Translations under genes and position numbers: made by a program
Shown: one piece after another, positions 24,313 through 33,318 of the stretch
How positions within the stretch are numbered: position 1 is the stretch's first letter
Layout of the letters: each line of letters starts with the position of its first letter
The notes under the pieces: generated by a model
What the model was told of the DNA's origin: nothing
Seen by the model: the letters and a program-made list of their open reading frames with translations, nothing else
Databases searched by the model: none
DNA from: an uncultured Erysipelotrichaceae bacterium
GTDB lineage: Bacteria; Bacillota_I; Bacilli_A; Erysipelotrichales; Erysipelotrichaceae
NCBI GenBank assembly: GCA_947649125.1
Contig: CANSQL010000021.1
Coordinates: forward strand, 1 to 42,368
Direction of reading: 5' to 3'
DNA length: 42,368 nt

Positions 24313-24911
24313 GTGAATCCCTCCGTTATCCGTGTTAGCTCCTTTGTTAATTGCTTGTCTAACTGCTCCATACTGCCGTTATTATACAATATTACATCTG
24401 CTCGTGCACATTTTTCTTCCTGTGATAACTGATGCTTCATTCTTTTCAATGCCTCTTTGGCATCAATGCTTCGATATTGCTTCAAGCGCTGTAATAAAAG
24501 CGCATGCTCACAGGCAACGACCCACAGCTCATCGAAAAAAGCCTCCCAATGAACCTCAAATAAAAGCGGTACCTCGACAACGACGATGGTTTTATCGCAT
24601 TCCTCTACATAACGCTTGATTTCCTGTTGAATCAACGGATGCAACAAGCTCTCTGCCTGCTTTTTTTTCTGCGTATCGCTGAAAATAAAATCACTCATTT
24701 TTTTGGTATCTAAAGCACCGTCTTGATCTAACAGTCTTTTCCCGAAGGCATCCGTAATTGCCAAATACCCTGCATTGCCCTTTTTTAACAGCTCTCTGTT
24801 GATTTCATCACAATCAAGCACATCGATGCCATGCTGCTTCAAAAGTCGTATCACACTTGATTTTCCGGCTCCCATCACACCGGTCAAGCCGATTTTTACC
24901 GTATCCTTCAT
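24288..24911 (-). CDS. coaE: Dephospho-CoA kinase
   Basis: The protein has 207 residues. The ATG at 24911 is chosen because the family opening KIGLTGVMGAGKSSVIRLL starts there and AAAGGAAG precedes it; the upstream extension overlaps mutM. The P-loop is GVMGAGKSS at about 11-19; the DxD-containing VLDCDEINRELL and the lid region QRLKQYRSIDAKEAL are present. It performs the last step of coenzyme A synthesis. It begins 1 nt after the mutM stop codon. Confidence 0.96.
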   Translation of the reverse strand: MKDTVKIGLTGVMGAGKSSVIRLLKQHGIDVLDCDEINRELLKKGNAGYLAITDAFGKRLLDQDGALDTKKMSDFIFSDTQKKKQAESLLHPLIQQEIKRYVEECDKTIVVVEVPLLFEVHWEAFFDELWVVACEHALLLQRLKQYRSIDAKEALKRMKHQLSQEEKCARADVILYNNGSMEQLDKQLTKELTRITEGFTCYKRKIA

Positions 24912-24912
24912 A

Positions 24913-25746
24913 TTATCGCTTCCTTTGACATTTCGGACAATAATAGGTGCCTCTTGTCGCAACTGTTTTTTTGATAATGGCTGTGCCGCAAGTCGGACAT
25001 GGCTGATCCTTTCGCGCATGGACCTTCAGCTGCAGCTGAAAGCGGCCGTCTACGCCTAATGAGGAGGTATAAGAGCGAATCGTAGTACCGCCTGCCTTCA
25101 TCGCACCGCCCAAGATTCGTCTTGCCTGTGCCAAAAGCTCGGTATAGTCTTTTTTCCGCAGCCTTTTGATACTGATTTCCGGGTCATACCCGAGTGAAAA
25201 ACAAATTTCATCGGCATAGATATTACCGACACCTGCCATGACACTTTGATCCAACAGTGCCTGTTTTAAGGTAATACGGCGCAGATGCAGCTTTTCGTAT
25301 AAATATTGCGGTGTTAAGCTCTCATCAAACACATCAAGACCGCAATGCTGAAAGGCCTTTTGTGCCTTTAAATCAACTCCGCGCTCATATAAATAAAAGC
25401 GACCGAATTTTCTTGTATCATGATAACGCAGCTGAACACCGTTGTTAAAGGTAAAGATCGCATGTGTATGCTTAGCGTCATACGGTTCATTTTGCGACTG
25501 TACATAATATTTGCCCTCCATGCGTAAATGTGATACGAGCACATTTCGATCTAAGACAAAAATCAAATACTTGCCGATTCTTTGATAATCATTGATCTGT
25601 TGCCCCTGAAGTGCTTCACAAAATTCCTTCGGCGTACAATTATCAATCAGCCGCGGCCAAAAAATATCCACTGTTTCAATGATCGGATGTGCAAGCTGCA
25701 CCTCTAATGTTTTTCTTACTGTTTCTACCTCAGGTAATTCCGGCAT
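24913..25746 (-). CDS. mutM: Formamidopyrimidine-DNA glycosylase (MutM/Fpg)
   Basis: The protein has 277 residues. The N-terminus PELPEVETVRKTL carries the catalytic Pro2 and Glu3. The beta-lysine lies in HLRMEGKYYV. The H2TH helix region is LLDQSVMAGVGNIYADEICF. The C-terminal zinc finger is CPTCGTAIIK ... YYCPKCQRK. It excises 8-oxoguanine from DNA. The gene is 8 bp downstream of polA in the replication and repair operon. Confidence 0.97.
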   Translation of the reverse strand: MPELPEVETVRKTLEVQLAHPIIETVDIFWPRLIDNCTPKEFCEALQGQQINDYQRIGKYLIFVLDRNVLVSHLRMEGKYYVQSQNEPYDAKHTHAIFTFNNGVQLRYHDTRKFGRFYLYERGVDLKAQKAFQHCGLDVFDESLTPQYLYEKLHLRRITLKQALLDQSVMAGVGNIYADEICFSLGYDPEISIKRLRKKDYTELLAQARRILGGAMKAGGTTIRSYTSSLGVDGRFQLQLKVHARKDQPCPTCGTAIIKKTVATRGTYYCPKCQRKR

Positions 25747-25754
25747 ATCCTCAC

Positions 25755-28331
25755 CTACTTTGCTTCATACCAGTTATCGCCGTAGGAAGCCTCTGCGACT
25801 AACGGCACACTGAGCTTCATCGCTTCCTGCATGCCTTGTTCCACAATTTGCTTCATCTGTGCGATTTCCTGCTTCGGTACTTCAAAAATCAATTCATCGT
25901 GAATCTGCAGAATCATTTTAGCCTGTACCTTTGCCTCTTTCATCGCTTGATAAATATGAATCATCGCCACCTTGATCAAATCGGCGGCACTTCCCTGTAT
26001 CGGTGCATTCATTGCGGCACGCTTGCCGAATTCTCGCATCATATAATTTTTATCCTTGATTTCCTTGATATAACGTCTGCGCTGAAACAGGGTTTTTACA
26101 TAGCCGTGCTCCTCACAGTATGCAATCGTAGCTTCCATAAACTGTTTGATGCTCGGATAGGATGCAAAATATTTTTCGATAAAATCATGTGCTTCCTTGC
26201 GGGTAATTCCAAGCTGTTCACTTAAGCCGAAATCACTTTGACCGTAAACGATTCCGAAATTGACTGTTTTCGCTGTTCGGCGCATAGAATCATCGACCTG
26301 TTCCTTATCCACATCAAATATCTGCATGGCCGTTTTCGTGTGAATATCGATTCCTTGATTAAAGGCTGCGATCATTTCTGCTTCATTTGCCATATGCGCA
26401 AGCATTCTCAACTCAATTTGTGAATAATCGGCACTCATCAAAACGCAATCCTTCGGCGCAACAAATGCCTTTCTGATTTCCTTGCCCTGTTCATCACGAA
26501 CCGAAATATTCTGCAGATTCGGCTCACTCGAGGATAAACGACCGGTCTGGGTCTGTGTTTGATTGAACAACGTATGAATTTTACCGTCCTTATGCACATG
26601 CTTGCTTAAGCCGATCGCATAGGTGGAATACAGCTTCGCATATTTTCGATGCTCCAACAGTAATGCGATAATCGGATGCGTATGGATCAGCTTTTCTAAT
26701 ACATCGGCTGAGGTACTGCGTTTTTTTCCGGCCTTTAAACCTAATTCATCATATAAGACCACAGCTAACTGCTTCGGTGAATTGATATTGAATTCATAGC
26801 CGGAAATGCGATAAATCTGCGCCGTAAGCTCATTGATTTTTGTTTCGGTGGCAGCTGCGATCTGTGCCAAGACTTCAAGGTCGGTATAAACACCGTTTTT
26901 TTCCATTTCGAACAGCACACGCACTAACGGCATTTCAATCGTTTCAAACAGCTCCTGCATCTCTTTGTCCTTCAGCTCCTGCTTCATTTCGGCAGCTAAG
27001 GAATACATATTGGTACACTGTGTACAGACATAGGTAATGCGCTCCTGTTCATCTGTCAGCTTCGGCTTACCGCTCTTGCCGTAGATTTCCTCTTTCGCGG
27101 TTCCTTCGATATCGTATTTCATCAACAGCTTATCGTAATCATTTACGCTCGCATCTAACAGAAAGGCAGCGATCAAGGCATCAAAGGCTGCATCTTCAAA
27201 GGCAATATCAGCCTTATGCAGCGCATGATATACGTCCTTTGCCTTAGTCGTTTGCCATATCGGCTGTTTCAAATAGTCTAAAAATGCCCGATCGCTCAAC
27301 GCATCGCTCAAATGAATATATTCACAGCCTGTATCATTCGCAAGCGCGAAGCCGTACAGTGTCGCATCGTAATAGTTCTCACAATCGATATCTGCCCAAA
27401 GCATACTCTCACTCGTCAATAAGTTCGCTGAAAGCTTGTTTACTACATCGCACTTGACCTCGCGCACGATTTTTGGCTTTGCCTGTTTTTTCAACAAGCT
27501 GTTCATTTCATATTTCACATAAAAATCATGTAAAGAGGCCTCTTTCTTCTCATACAGTAAATCCTCGGCTTGAAACGGCAGAGTTAAATCGGTTTTGATC
27601 GTTGCCAGCATTTTAGATAAAAAAGCCTGTTCCTTATCTGTTTCCAGTTTTTCCTTCAGCTTTCCTTTGATTTCATCTAAATGCTCATACACGTTATCTA
27701 CCGTTTGATAATCGGCCAAAAGCTTTAACGCTGTTTTTTCACCGACACCCTTGACACCGGGAATATTATCGGAAGAATCCCCCATCAAAGCCTTTAAATC
27801 AATGATCTGTGCCGGAGTGATTCCCTTTGTTTCCATCAGCTTCGCTTCATCGATGACCTCGATTTCACTTAAGCCCTTTTTCATCACATACACATTGGTA
27901 GTCGGATCGATCAGTTGCCATAAATCCTTATCACTGGAAAGAATATGAATCGTATGATCGGGATAACGCTTTGCCATTGTACCGATAATATCATCGGCTT
28001 CGATACCGTCCTCCTCATAGCGATAAATACCTGCAGCATCCAAATATTCTCTTGCCATCGGCATCTGAACGATTAATTCTTGATCCACTTCTTTTCTTGT
28101 GCCCTTATATGCTTCATATACCTGATGGCGAAAGGTAGGCTTACCGCTGTCCCATGCCACCAAAACCTCATCCGGCTGAATCATGGATAAGGCCTTTTCG
28201 ATCATCATCACAAAACCGTATACCGCATTGGTCGGTATACCGTTTGAGGTTTTCATCATCATGCCGTAGCTTGTCGCATGATAAGCCTTAAACAACATAT
28301 TATTGCCGTCAATCAGTAACATTTTTTTCAT
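25755..28331 (-). CDS. polA: DNA polymerase I
   Basis: The protein has 858 residues. The N-terminal 5'-3' nuclease domain spans about 1-285, with acidic clusters such as LLIDGNNMLFKAYHA, EEDGIEADDIIGT and LSSDKDLWQL. The middle domain at about 295-470 has lost the DxE pair of a 3'-5' exonuclease (LWADIDCENYY at that position), as in Bacillus. The polymerase domain has motif A SADYSQIELRMLAH, motif B RRTAKTVNFGIVYGQSDFG and motif C LQIHDELIFEV. It processes Okazaki fragments and fills repair gaps. It is first in the polA-mutM-coaE-dnaB-dnaI operon. Confidence 0.98.
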   Translation of the reverse strand: MKKMLLIDGNNMLFKAYHATSYGMMMKTSNGIPTNAVYGFVMMIEKALSMIQPDEVLVAWDSGKPTFRHQVYEAYKGTRKEVDQELIVQMPMAREYLDAAGIYRYEEDGIEADDIIGTMAKRYPDHTIHILSSDKDLWQLIDPTTNVYVMKKGLSEIEVIDEAKLMETKGITPAQIIDLKALMGDSSDNIPGVKGVGEKTALKLLADYQTVDNVYEHLDEIKGKLKEKLETDKEQAFLSKMLATIKTDLTLPFQAEDLLYEKKEASLHDFYVKYEMNSLLKKQAKPKIVREVKCDVVNKLSANLLTSESMLWADIDCENYYDATLYGFALANDTGCEYIHLSDALSDRAFLDYLKQPIWQTTKAKDVYHALHKADIAFEDAAFDALIAAFLLDASVNDYDKLLMKYDIEGTAKEEIYGKSGKPKLTDEQERITYVCTQCTNMYSLAAEMKQELKDKEMQELFETIEMPLVRVLFEMEKNGVYTDLEVLAQIAAATETKINELTAQIYRISGYEFNINSPKQLAVVLYDELGLKAGKKRSTSADVLEKLIHTHPIIALLLEHRKYAKLYSTYAIGLSKHVHKDGKIHTLFNQTQTQTGRLSSSEPNLQNISVRDEQGKEIRKAFVAPKDCVLMSADYSQIELRMLAHMANEAEMIAAFNQGIDIHTKTAMQIFDVDKEQVDDSMRRTAKTVNFGIVYGQSDFGLSEQLGITRKEAHDFIEKYFASYPSIKQFMEATIAYCEEHGYVKTLFQRRRYIKEIKDKNYMMREFGKRAAMNAPIQGSAADLIKVAMIHIYQAMKEAKVQAKMILQIHDELIFEVPKQEIAQMKQIVEQGMQEAMKLSVPLVAEASYGDNWYEAK

Positions 28332-28479
28332 TTGAATAACCTCTCAATCCCTATTATTTTACCACATATTTGTGTGCTTACGTATGCTTTTTGCATAATA
28401 TGAACAGATTATTTTGATCTGATCTGAAAAAGCTTGCTTCCGATTCATCGACTTAACGCTTTTCTTTTAAAAACTCATG

Positions 28480-28504
28480 AAAAAAGCGCATGGTTTTCAT
28501 GCGC
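28480..28504 (-). terminator. Terminator of the ZnuA-like lipoprotein gene
   Basis: On the minus strand GCGCATG (28504-28498), a 5-nt loop, CATGCGC (28492-28486) and six T residues. Confidence 0.92.
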
Positions 28505-28512
28505 ATGATTTC

Positions 28513-29472
28513 TTAATCCGCCATTTCCTCTAATACCTTTAAATTCTCATACATCAGTGAGCGGTAATCAACACCGTTTTCCTTTTCCTCCTCGCTCAAT
28601 GAAGAAATATTGCTTAAGCTTACCGATATCAAGCCCAATTCACTGACAAGCTGATCATGAAGCTTCAGCATATCCTCAGGCAGATTCGGTTCCTTTACGA
28701 TATAGCGAACACCGTCCTGTTGAATACGATCCTTCATTGCCTTCAGCTGTGCACTTGTAGGCATCGCTCCGTATTTCGATAAACAAATCGGATATACTTT
28801 GATTCCGTAGGATTTCTGCCAGTTGCCGAAGCTCGGTGTTACGGAAACAAAGCTGATTTTCAGACCTTCATCCTTGATTGATTGATAATCGGCATCAATA
28901 CGCGCCAAGTCATTCATCAAGCTGTCAAAATTCTGATTGAATATTTTCGCATATTCAGGATATTTATCACTGAGATAGGAACAGATAGAAGAACCCATAG
29001 AACTCATGGAAATAGGATCGATCCATAAAATCGGGTCCTTATCGTACATATCGATATTTTTAAAGCTGTCTCCTTCATACCACGGAGTTTCCGCCGTCAC
29101 AAGCTTTCCGTCAAGACTTATCGATGTATAGCGCTTAAACTGATTCAAGGCACTGATTGAACTCAAATCAATCATTTTGATGCGCGCAGAGCGAATATCA
29201 TCTAAATACAGCTCCATATACGGCTCTAATCCACCGATATAAAACAAGACATCGGAAGCATCTAAAACAGCCTCATAATCGTCCTTGATCGTCGCTCGCT
29301 GAATCAAGCTGTCCGATGATATATTCGTAACACTGACATAATCACCGCCGATTTTCTTAACGAGATATTCAACGGGATAGCTCGTTACCGCAACCTTAGG
29401 ACTGCTCGGCCGACAGCCGCTCAACAAGCTCGCAAATAAGAATACAGAAATTAAAATCAGTCGCTTTTTCAT
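28513..29472 (-). CDS. ZnuA/TroA-fold lipoprotein lacking metal-ligand histidines
   Basis: The protein has 319 residues with a lipoprotein signal peptide (lipobox LSGC, Cys20). The order of elements matches metal-binding ABC lipoproteins: VAVTSYPVEYLVKKIGGDYVSV, ASDVLFYIGG, DPILWIDPISMSSM, the central helix, and IVKEPNLPEDML. Yet the positions that carry the three histidines in ZnuA/TroA are changed: the SLVPPGxDPHxYEP loop reads SSDSLIQRATIKDD, DPHxWLxP reads DPILWIDP, and the HxAFxYF segment reads TPSFGNWQ. Metal import is therefore doubtful; a different ligand or a structural role is possible. No permease or ATPase gene is adjacent. It is monocistronic. Confidence 0.8.
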   Translation of the reverse strand: MKKRLILISVFLFASLLSGCRPSSPKVAVTSYPVEYLVKKIGGDYVSVTNISSDSLIQRATIKDDYEAVLDASDVLFYIGGLEPYMELYLDDIRSARIKMIDLSSISALNQFKRYTSISLDGKLVTAETPWYEGDSFKNIDMYDKDPILWIDPISMSSMGSSICSYLSDKYPEYAKIFNQNFDSLMNDLARIDADYQSIKDEGLKISFVSVTPSFGNWQKSYGIKVYPICLSKYGAMPTSAQLKAMKDRIQQDGVRYIVKEPNLPEDMLKLHDQLVSELGLISVSLSNISSLSEEEKENGVDYRSLMYENLKVLEEMAD

Positions 29473-29492
29473 ACACTCTCTCCTTGTGCTTC

Positions 29493-29501
29493 ATTATACC
29501 A
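29493..29501 (-). promoter_or_regulatory. Extended -10 promoter of the ZnuA-like gene
   Basis: On the minus strand TGGTATAAT (29501-29493) has the TGn extension before a perfect -10; no good -35 is seen at the right distance. It is 20 bp before the start codon. Confidence 0.5.
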
Positions 29502-29530
29502 TAGATTTCCGCAAAGGGGTAGTATTTCAG

Positions 29531-30304
29531 CTAAAGCATTATTTGAAGTCGATTTGCTTTCGGTGTTTCATGAAAAACCGTTTTCAGCCATTCATCTTCT
29601 AAAATCCAGCCGTTTTTCGTTTCTATCACATTCGTATAGGCACGAAACAGATCGTTTTTACGATTCATACGTAAAAAGCCCTTGGCAGGATGAAGCATAC
29701 GATAATGATAAAAGGCCATGCGCTCATAAGCAAGCTGCTTCCAGCACATTAAAATCTGAAGCAGTAAAAAGCTCATGACAAGATAAGCACTCGCTGTTTG
29801 AATAATGCGATAATGCCATAATAAAAACAGATTGATGATTCCCGTCAGATAGGTAAGTATTTGTGCACTCGTATAACGAAACACAAGATGAAACAACGAT
29901 TGTACGATACGTCCGCCGTCAAGGGGAAAGATCGGCAACAGATTAAACACAAGAATCGATGTATTCAGCTGACATAAGTAATTCATATACGGCTGTGATA
30001 TAAGATTTGCCGCTGCCATAAATGAAAATACATACGGAAATAAGACATGCGTTGCAGGTCCGGCAATAATGATCAAAAGCTCTTTCCAAATGCTGCCCAT
30101 TCCGATACAGTGCATTTGGGCGCTTAAGCCGAACGGATAAAGAATCACCTTATCGATCGGATAATGAAAGCAATGCGCGACAAGCATATGTGCTCCCTCA
30201 TGAATCGTCAGCATAAAAAACAAAATCAACAGTGTTTTTCTCATATGAGATGCCAGTAACAGCGGAAGAAACGCAAGCCACAGCCACGATATTTTCAGTT
30301 TCAT
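29531..30304 (-). CDS. spoIVFB: Site-2 intramembrane metalloprotease, SpoIVFB-like (M50)
   Basis: The protein has 257 residues with about six hydrophobic segments. The zinc-binding motif is HEGAH at 35-39, and the third ligand lies in NLLPIFPLDGGR at 121-132 (D129). In Bacillus this protease cuts pro-sigma-K in the mother cell during sporulation. The start overlaps the upstream gene by 4 nt (ATGA), and that gene is SpoIVFA-like, so the gene pair is conserved. The wider mreCD-minCD neighbourhood is also as in Bacillus. Whether this organism sporulates cannot be judged from the window. Confidence 0.85.
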   Translation of the reverse strand: MKLKISWLWLAFLPLLLASHMRKTLLILFFMLTIHEGAHMLVAHCFHYPIDKVILYPFGLSAQMHCIGMGSIWKELLIIIAGPATHVLFPYVFSFMAAANLISQPYMNYLCQLNTSILVFNLLPIFPLDGGRIVQSLFHLVFRYTSAQILTYLTGIINLFLLWHYRIIQTASAYLVMSFLLLQILMCWKQLAYERMAFYHYRMLHPAKGFLRMNRKNDLFRAYTNVIETKNGWILEDEWLKTVFHETPKANRLQIML

Positions 30305-30870
30305 GGAGTAATTGCCGTATGATAATCAACGCTTTGTTTATTTTTAAGCATTGTCAGCTGTATATATTCATTGTAGTCGGCGATCACATCACCGGCTTTC
30401 AAGCGCTCGTCCTGCTTCACCTGAACCTGATTCAAATGACCGTAGGTAACGATCACGCCGTTGTCCTGTCGAACGGTAACACTGCTTTTTTCAGCATCCT
30501 TCGCTTCCACATGCAGTACAACACCGTTCATCATCAATCTTGCCTGATTGGTGCCGTTCGCATATTTATTGCCTTCTAACAGCGAATAGGTCGGTAATGA
30601 GGAAACTGCCGTGTCCTCCTCTTTATCCTTTGAAAACCAGCCCTCAAACGGCAGCCATTCACTGACATCCGTGAAACTCCAGTTTTTAAAGGCCGCAGGT
30701 ACATCGATAATTCCCAGCTTATCATTCACAAGATAAGTCAACGCACAAATACCGCAGGCCATTGCCAGCATCAGTGTATGATATAATAAGCGAAAAAACA
30801 CCGGCTGATGCTCATCGGCTTTATTTTTCCGCTTTTGGATTCGTTTGCGAATCGCTCTTTGATCCACCAT
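30301..30870 (-). CDS. spoIVFA: SpoIVFA-like membrane protein with degenerate LytM/M23 domain
   Basis: The protein has 189 residues; AGGAGG precedes the start. A basic N-terminus (RKRIQKRKNK) is followed by one membrane helix at about 27-48 (LLYHTLMLAMACGICALTYL). The external part ends in a beta-rich M23-like domain: VTVRQDNGVIVTYGHLNQVQ and KAGDVIADYNEYIQL. Only one histidine of the M23 zinc site (YGHL) is present, so it is probably not an active peptidase. It would hold or inhibit the SpoIVFB protease encoded next. The symbol is assigned by domain layout and gene order. Confidence 0.72.
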   Translation of the reverse strand: MVDQRAIRKRIQKRKNKADEHQPVFFRLLYHTLMLAMACGICALTYLVNDKLGIIDVPAAFKNWSFTDVSEWLPFEGWFSKDKEEDTAVSSLPTYSLLEGNKYANGTNQARLMMNGVVLHVEAKDAEKSSVTVRQDNGVIVTYGHLNQVQVKQDERLKAGDVIADYNEYIQLTMLKNKQSVDYHTAITP

Positions 30871-30934
30871 ATGCTTCCACCTCCTGTTTTTATCATATGC
30901 ACAAAAGGGGCAGCTTTAGAATGAAGGGCAAAGG

Positions 30935-30959
30935 AAAACAGGCCTACAGCGCCTGTTTT
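30935..30959 (-). terminator. Terminator overlapping the stop of the first PerM-type transporter gene
   Basis: On the minus strand AAAACAGGC (30959-30951), GCTGTAG, GCCTGTTTT (30943-30935). The loop includes the stop codon. Confidence 0.75.
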
Positions 30960-32059
30960 TGTTCGTCATGATTCGTCATTTCCTGATGCTTGGGATCCCT
31001 CGCATATACCTCACAGATCGCCTTGATCGCAATCGCAAGCGGAATCGAGAACATAATTCCCAATGCCCCGTATACCACACCGCCCGCAAATACCGCAAAC
31101 AATGTGACAAGCGGTCCTAAGGAGCTGCGCTTTTCATGGATCAGCGGTGATATCACATAGGCATCGACATTGGATAAGACACAGATACCGGCAATCAGAA
31201 AGAAAATGCGGATCGGTGATAAAGATAATGCGGTTATGATGCCGATACTGTTGGCAAGCGTTCCGCCCAAATACGGCACGAGCTGTCCCACAGCTGTAAG
31301 CAATCCGATAATCACCCAGTCCTCATGTCCGATCAAGAAATAAAATAAGCTGTATTCCACAAACTTGATGGCCATAATAATCAACAAGGATTTTAAATAT
31401 ACACTGACCTCTTCATCAATCTTAAACAGATAAGGATCGGCTTTTTCATAGAACATACGTGCAAATTTACAGATATAGCCCTTCACTCGTTCAAAATCCG
31501 ACAGCATATAAATAGCGATGATGACCGTAAACAGTGCATTTGTGATTACATTTAAAAACGAATTCATAAAGCCCGGCAGTGAATTCATAATATTAGGCAA
31601 CCAAGCATCATAAGAGGACAGATATTTCGTAATACTGTTTGTGATACTGTCTACTAAATCAAAGTTTTCAAAATCACCGTATTGAATGATTTTATCACTG
31701 ATCCAGTGTACTCCCCATATTAAATTACTGATAAAGCCCGATATCTTATCATACAGCATCGGCATCAAGACCAAGCATAAAAGCACGATTAATATAATAA
31801 TACAGATCCAAAAAATCAAGATTGCGAGTGTTTTATTGATTCCCTTTTTCTCCATCCATACGATTAACGGATGAACGATATAAGCAATCAAAAAGCCCAT
31901 AAAAAACGGTGTTATGATGCTTTTCAGCATGGATAACCAATTTCCCCATAAAGGAAATGTCATTTTTAAGAGGTATACGATCAATAAGACAAGAACGATC
32001 TTGCTTAACAGCTTTAGATTGATTTGATCATCTAATTGCTTTAAAAATCTACGAAACAT
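30944..32059 (-). CDS. AI-2E family transporter (PerM/YdiK-type membrane protein)
   Basis: The protein has 371 residues; AGGAGG lies 8 nt upstream of the start. It shows paired N-terminal helices, a long amphipathic middle region, and C-terminal helices with GLLTAVGQLVPYLGGTLANS, which corresponds to the conserved PYxG family motif, and GVVYGALGIMFSIPLAIA. The family exports small signals or acts in ion homeostasis, mostly uncharacterised. It interrupts what in Bacillus is a direct minD-spoIVFA junction. A paralogue is at 36706-37806. Confidence 0.88.
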   Translation of the reverse strand: MFRRFLKQLDDQINLKLLSKIVLVLLIVYLLKMTFPLWGNWLSMLKSIITPFFMGFLIAYIVHPLIVWMEKKGINKTLAILIFWICIIILIVLLCLVLMPMLYDKISGFISNLIWGVHWISDKIIQYGDFENFDLVDSITNSITKYLSSYDAWLPNIMNSLPGFMNSFLNVITNALFTVIIAIYMLSDFERVKGYICKFARMFYEKADPYLFKIDEEVSVYLKSLLIIMAIKFVEYSLFYFLIGHEDWVIIGLLTAVGQLVPYLGGTLANSIGIITALSLSPIRIFFLIAGICVLSNVDAYVISPLIHEKRSSLGPLVTLFAVFAGGVVYGALGIMFSIPLAIAIKAICEVYARDPKHQEMTNHDEQKQAL

Positions 32060-32195
32060 ACCGATATCCTCCTTTGTCTAATATTCTATCATAGAAGCAG
32101 ATAAAAAAGCTATCAGACAACGGATTTTTCGCTGAATTTTCACATTTGCGGTGATAGGGACCGCGCTGTTGATCTATGTGTTCGGGATTGTTTGA

Positions 32196-32363
32196 TTATC
32201 CGCGGCAGTTTTTCTTATGTGCCTTCAGCTTTTTTACGGCCCATTCATAATGACTTGCCGTTAATGGTACATTCATTAAAATCAAAATGCTCCTGACGAT
32301 AGGCTAAAGCCGCTTGTTCATCGCTGAAGTCGGTTTTACCAAACGAAGCTGTTCATCCTTCAT
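32196..32363 (-). pseudogene. Decayed N-terminal fragment of a GNAT acetyltransferase
   Basis: An ATG at 32363 has a good site (AAAGGAG, 7 nt). Reading MKDEQLRLVK, the first frame meets a TAG after 19 codons. One base later in frame it reads DFSDEQAALAYRQEHFDFNE and CTING, which resembles the start of GNAT family acetyltransferases, then stops. A third frame continues SHYEWAVKKLKAHKKNCRG to a stop at 32196. At least two frameshifts and loss of the catalytic domain make this a pseudogene. Confidence 0.6.
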
Positions 32364-32474
32364 AATGCTTCTCCTTTTACTGTTTCATACAGTGAAATAA
32401 TCGTTTGTAATAAGTAAACCCATTATAACGCAGTCTGAGATGCAATACAACTTTCATAAAATAATAATGACAAA

Positions 32475-32500
32475 GCAGTGAAGCCTTACAGCCTCACTGC
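32475..32500 (-). terminator. Probable terminator of the mreC-minD operon
   Basis: On the minus strand GCAGTGAGGC, TGTAAG, GCTTCACTGC form a 10-bp stem with one G-T pair, 40 nt after the minD stop; the T-run is weak (TTTGTC). Confidence 0.6.
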
Positions 32501-32541
32501 CCGTTATGGATATGAAATTTCACTCTATGTATGGATTACCC

Positions 32542-33318
32542 TTATCCGAACAGCTTCTGCAGGAAACGCTTTTCACGATATTTCGGCAATGCCGCATTTT
32601 CTCCGTTTAATCGCTTCGCAATCGCCGCAAAGCAGTCATATACCTGCGTATGCTTCGCTAAGGATATCGGTGCACCGCGATTATTACTGCGGATCACACT
32701 TTCATCATCAAAGACATAGCCCAATAATTCAATTCCCAGCCAATTCATCGCATCCTCTAAGCGAATGGAAATACCCTTATCGATAAAATGCGGATTCAAA
32801 CGATTCACAATCAAGCGAATTGACTGCATTTGTTCCTTCATTAAGATACCGATGACACGATCTGCATCCTGCATTGATGTAATATCCAAATTTGATACAA
32901 GAATCACATCATCGGCACAGGCAATACTGTATAAAAAGCCTGATTCAATGCCTGCCGGAGTATCTAAGAAAACAAAATCAAAGCTTTGTTTCAGTTCATT
33001 TACGACAAGTTGAAGATCACTTCCTTTAAAATAATGAATATTCACCGATTTACAAGCCGGTAATAAATACAGATTATTTTCACGCTTATCCTTAAGAATC
33101 GCTTTATTTAACGGACAGATTCCCTCCATGACATCACGAAGATCATAAATCACACGATTTTCCAGTCCCAGCATTACATCTAAATTCTTCAAGCCCAAAT
33201 CAACATCAATCAAACATACCTGATATCCCATCTGTGCCAATACTATGCCTAAGTTGATACACACACTGCTTTTACCTACGCCGCCCTTGCCCGACGTTAT
33301 CGCTATTGCACGACCCAC
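32542..33318 (-). CDS. minD: Septum site-determining ATPase MinD
   Basis: The protein has 258 residues and starts with GTG at 33318, preceded by AAGGAGG. The deviant Walker A KGGVGKSS lies at 10-17, followed by CLIDVDLGLKNLDVMLG and VFLDTPAG. The C-terminal amphipathic membrane-targeting helix is visible as REKRFLQKLFG. It works with MinC to block Z-ring assembly away from mid-cell. The start overlaps minC by 16 nt. Confidence 0.96.
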   Translation of the reverse strand: MGRAIAITSGKGGVGKSSVCINLGIVLAQMGYQVCLIDVDLGLKNLDVMLGLENRVIYDLRDVMEGICPLNKAILKDKRENNLYLLPACKSVNIHYFKGSDLQLVVNELKQSFDFVFLDTPAGIESGFLYSIACADDVILVSNLDITSMQDADRVIGILMKEQMQSIRLIVNRLNPHFIDKGISIRLEDAMNWLGIELLGYVFDDESVIRSNNRGAPISLAKHTQVYDCFAAIAKRLNGENAALPKYREKRFLQKLFG

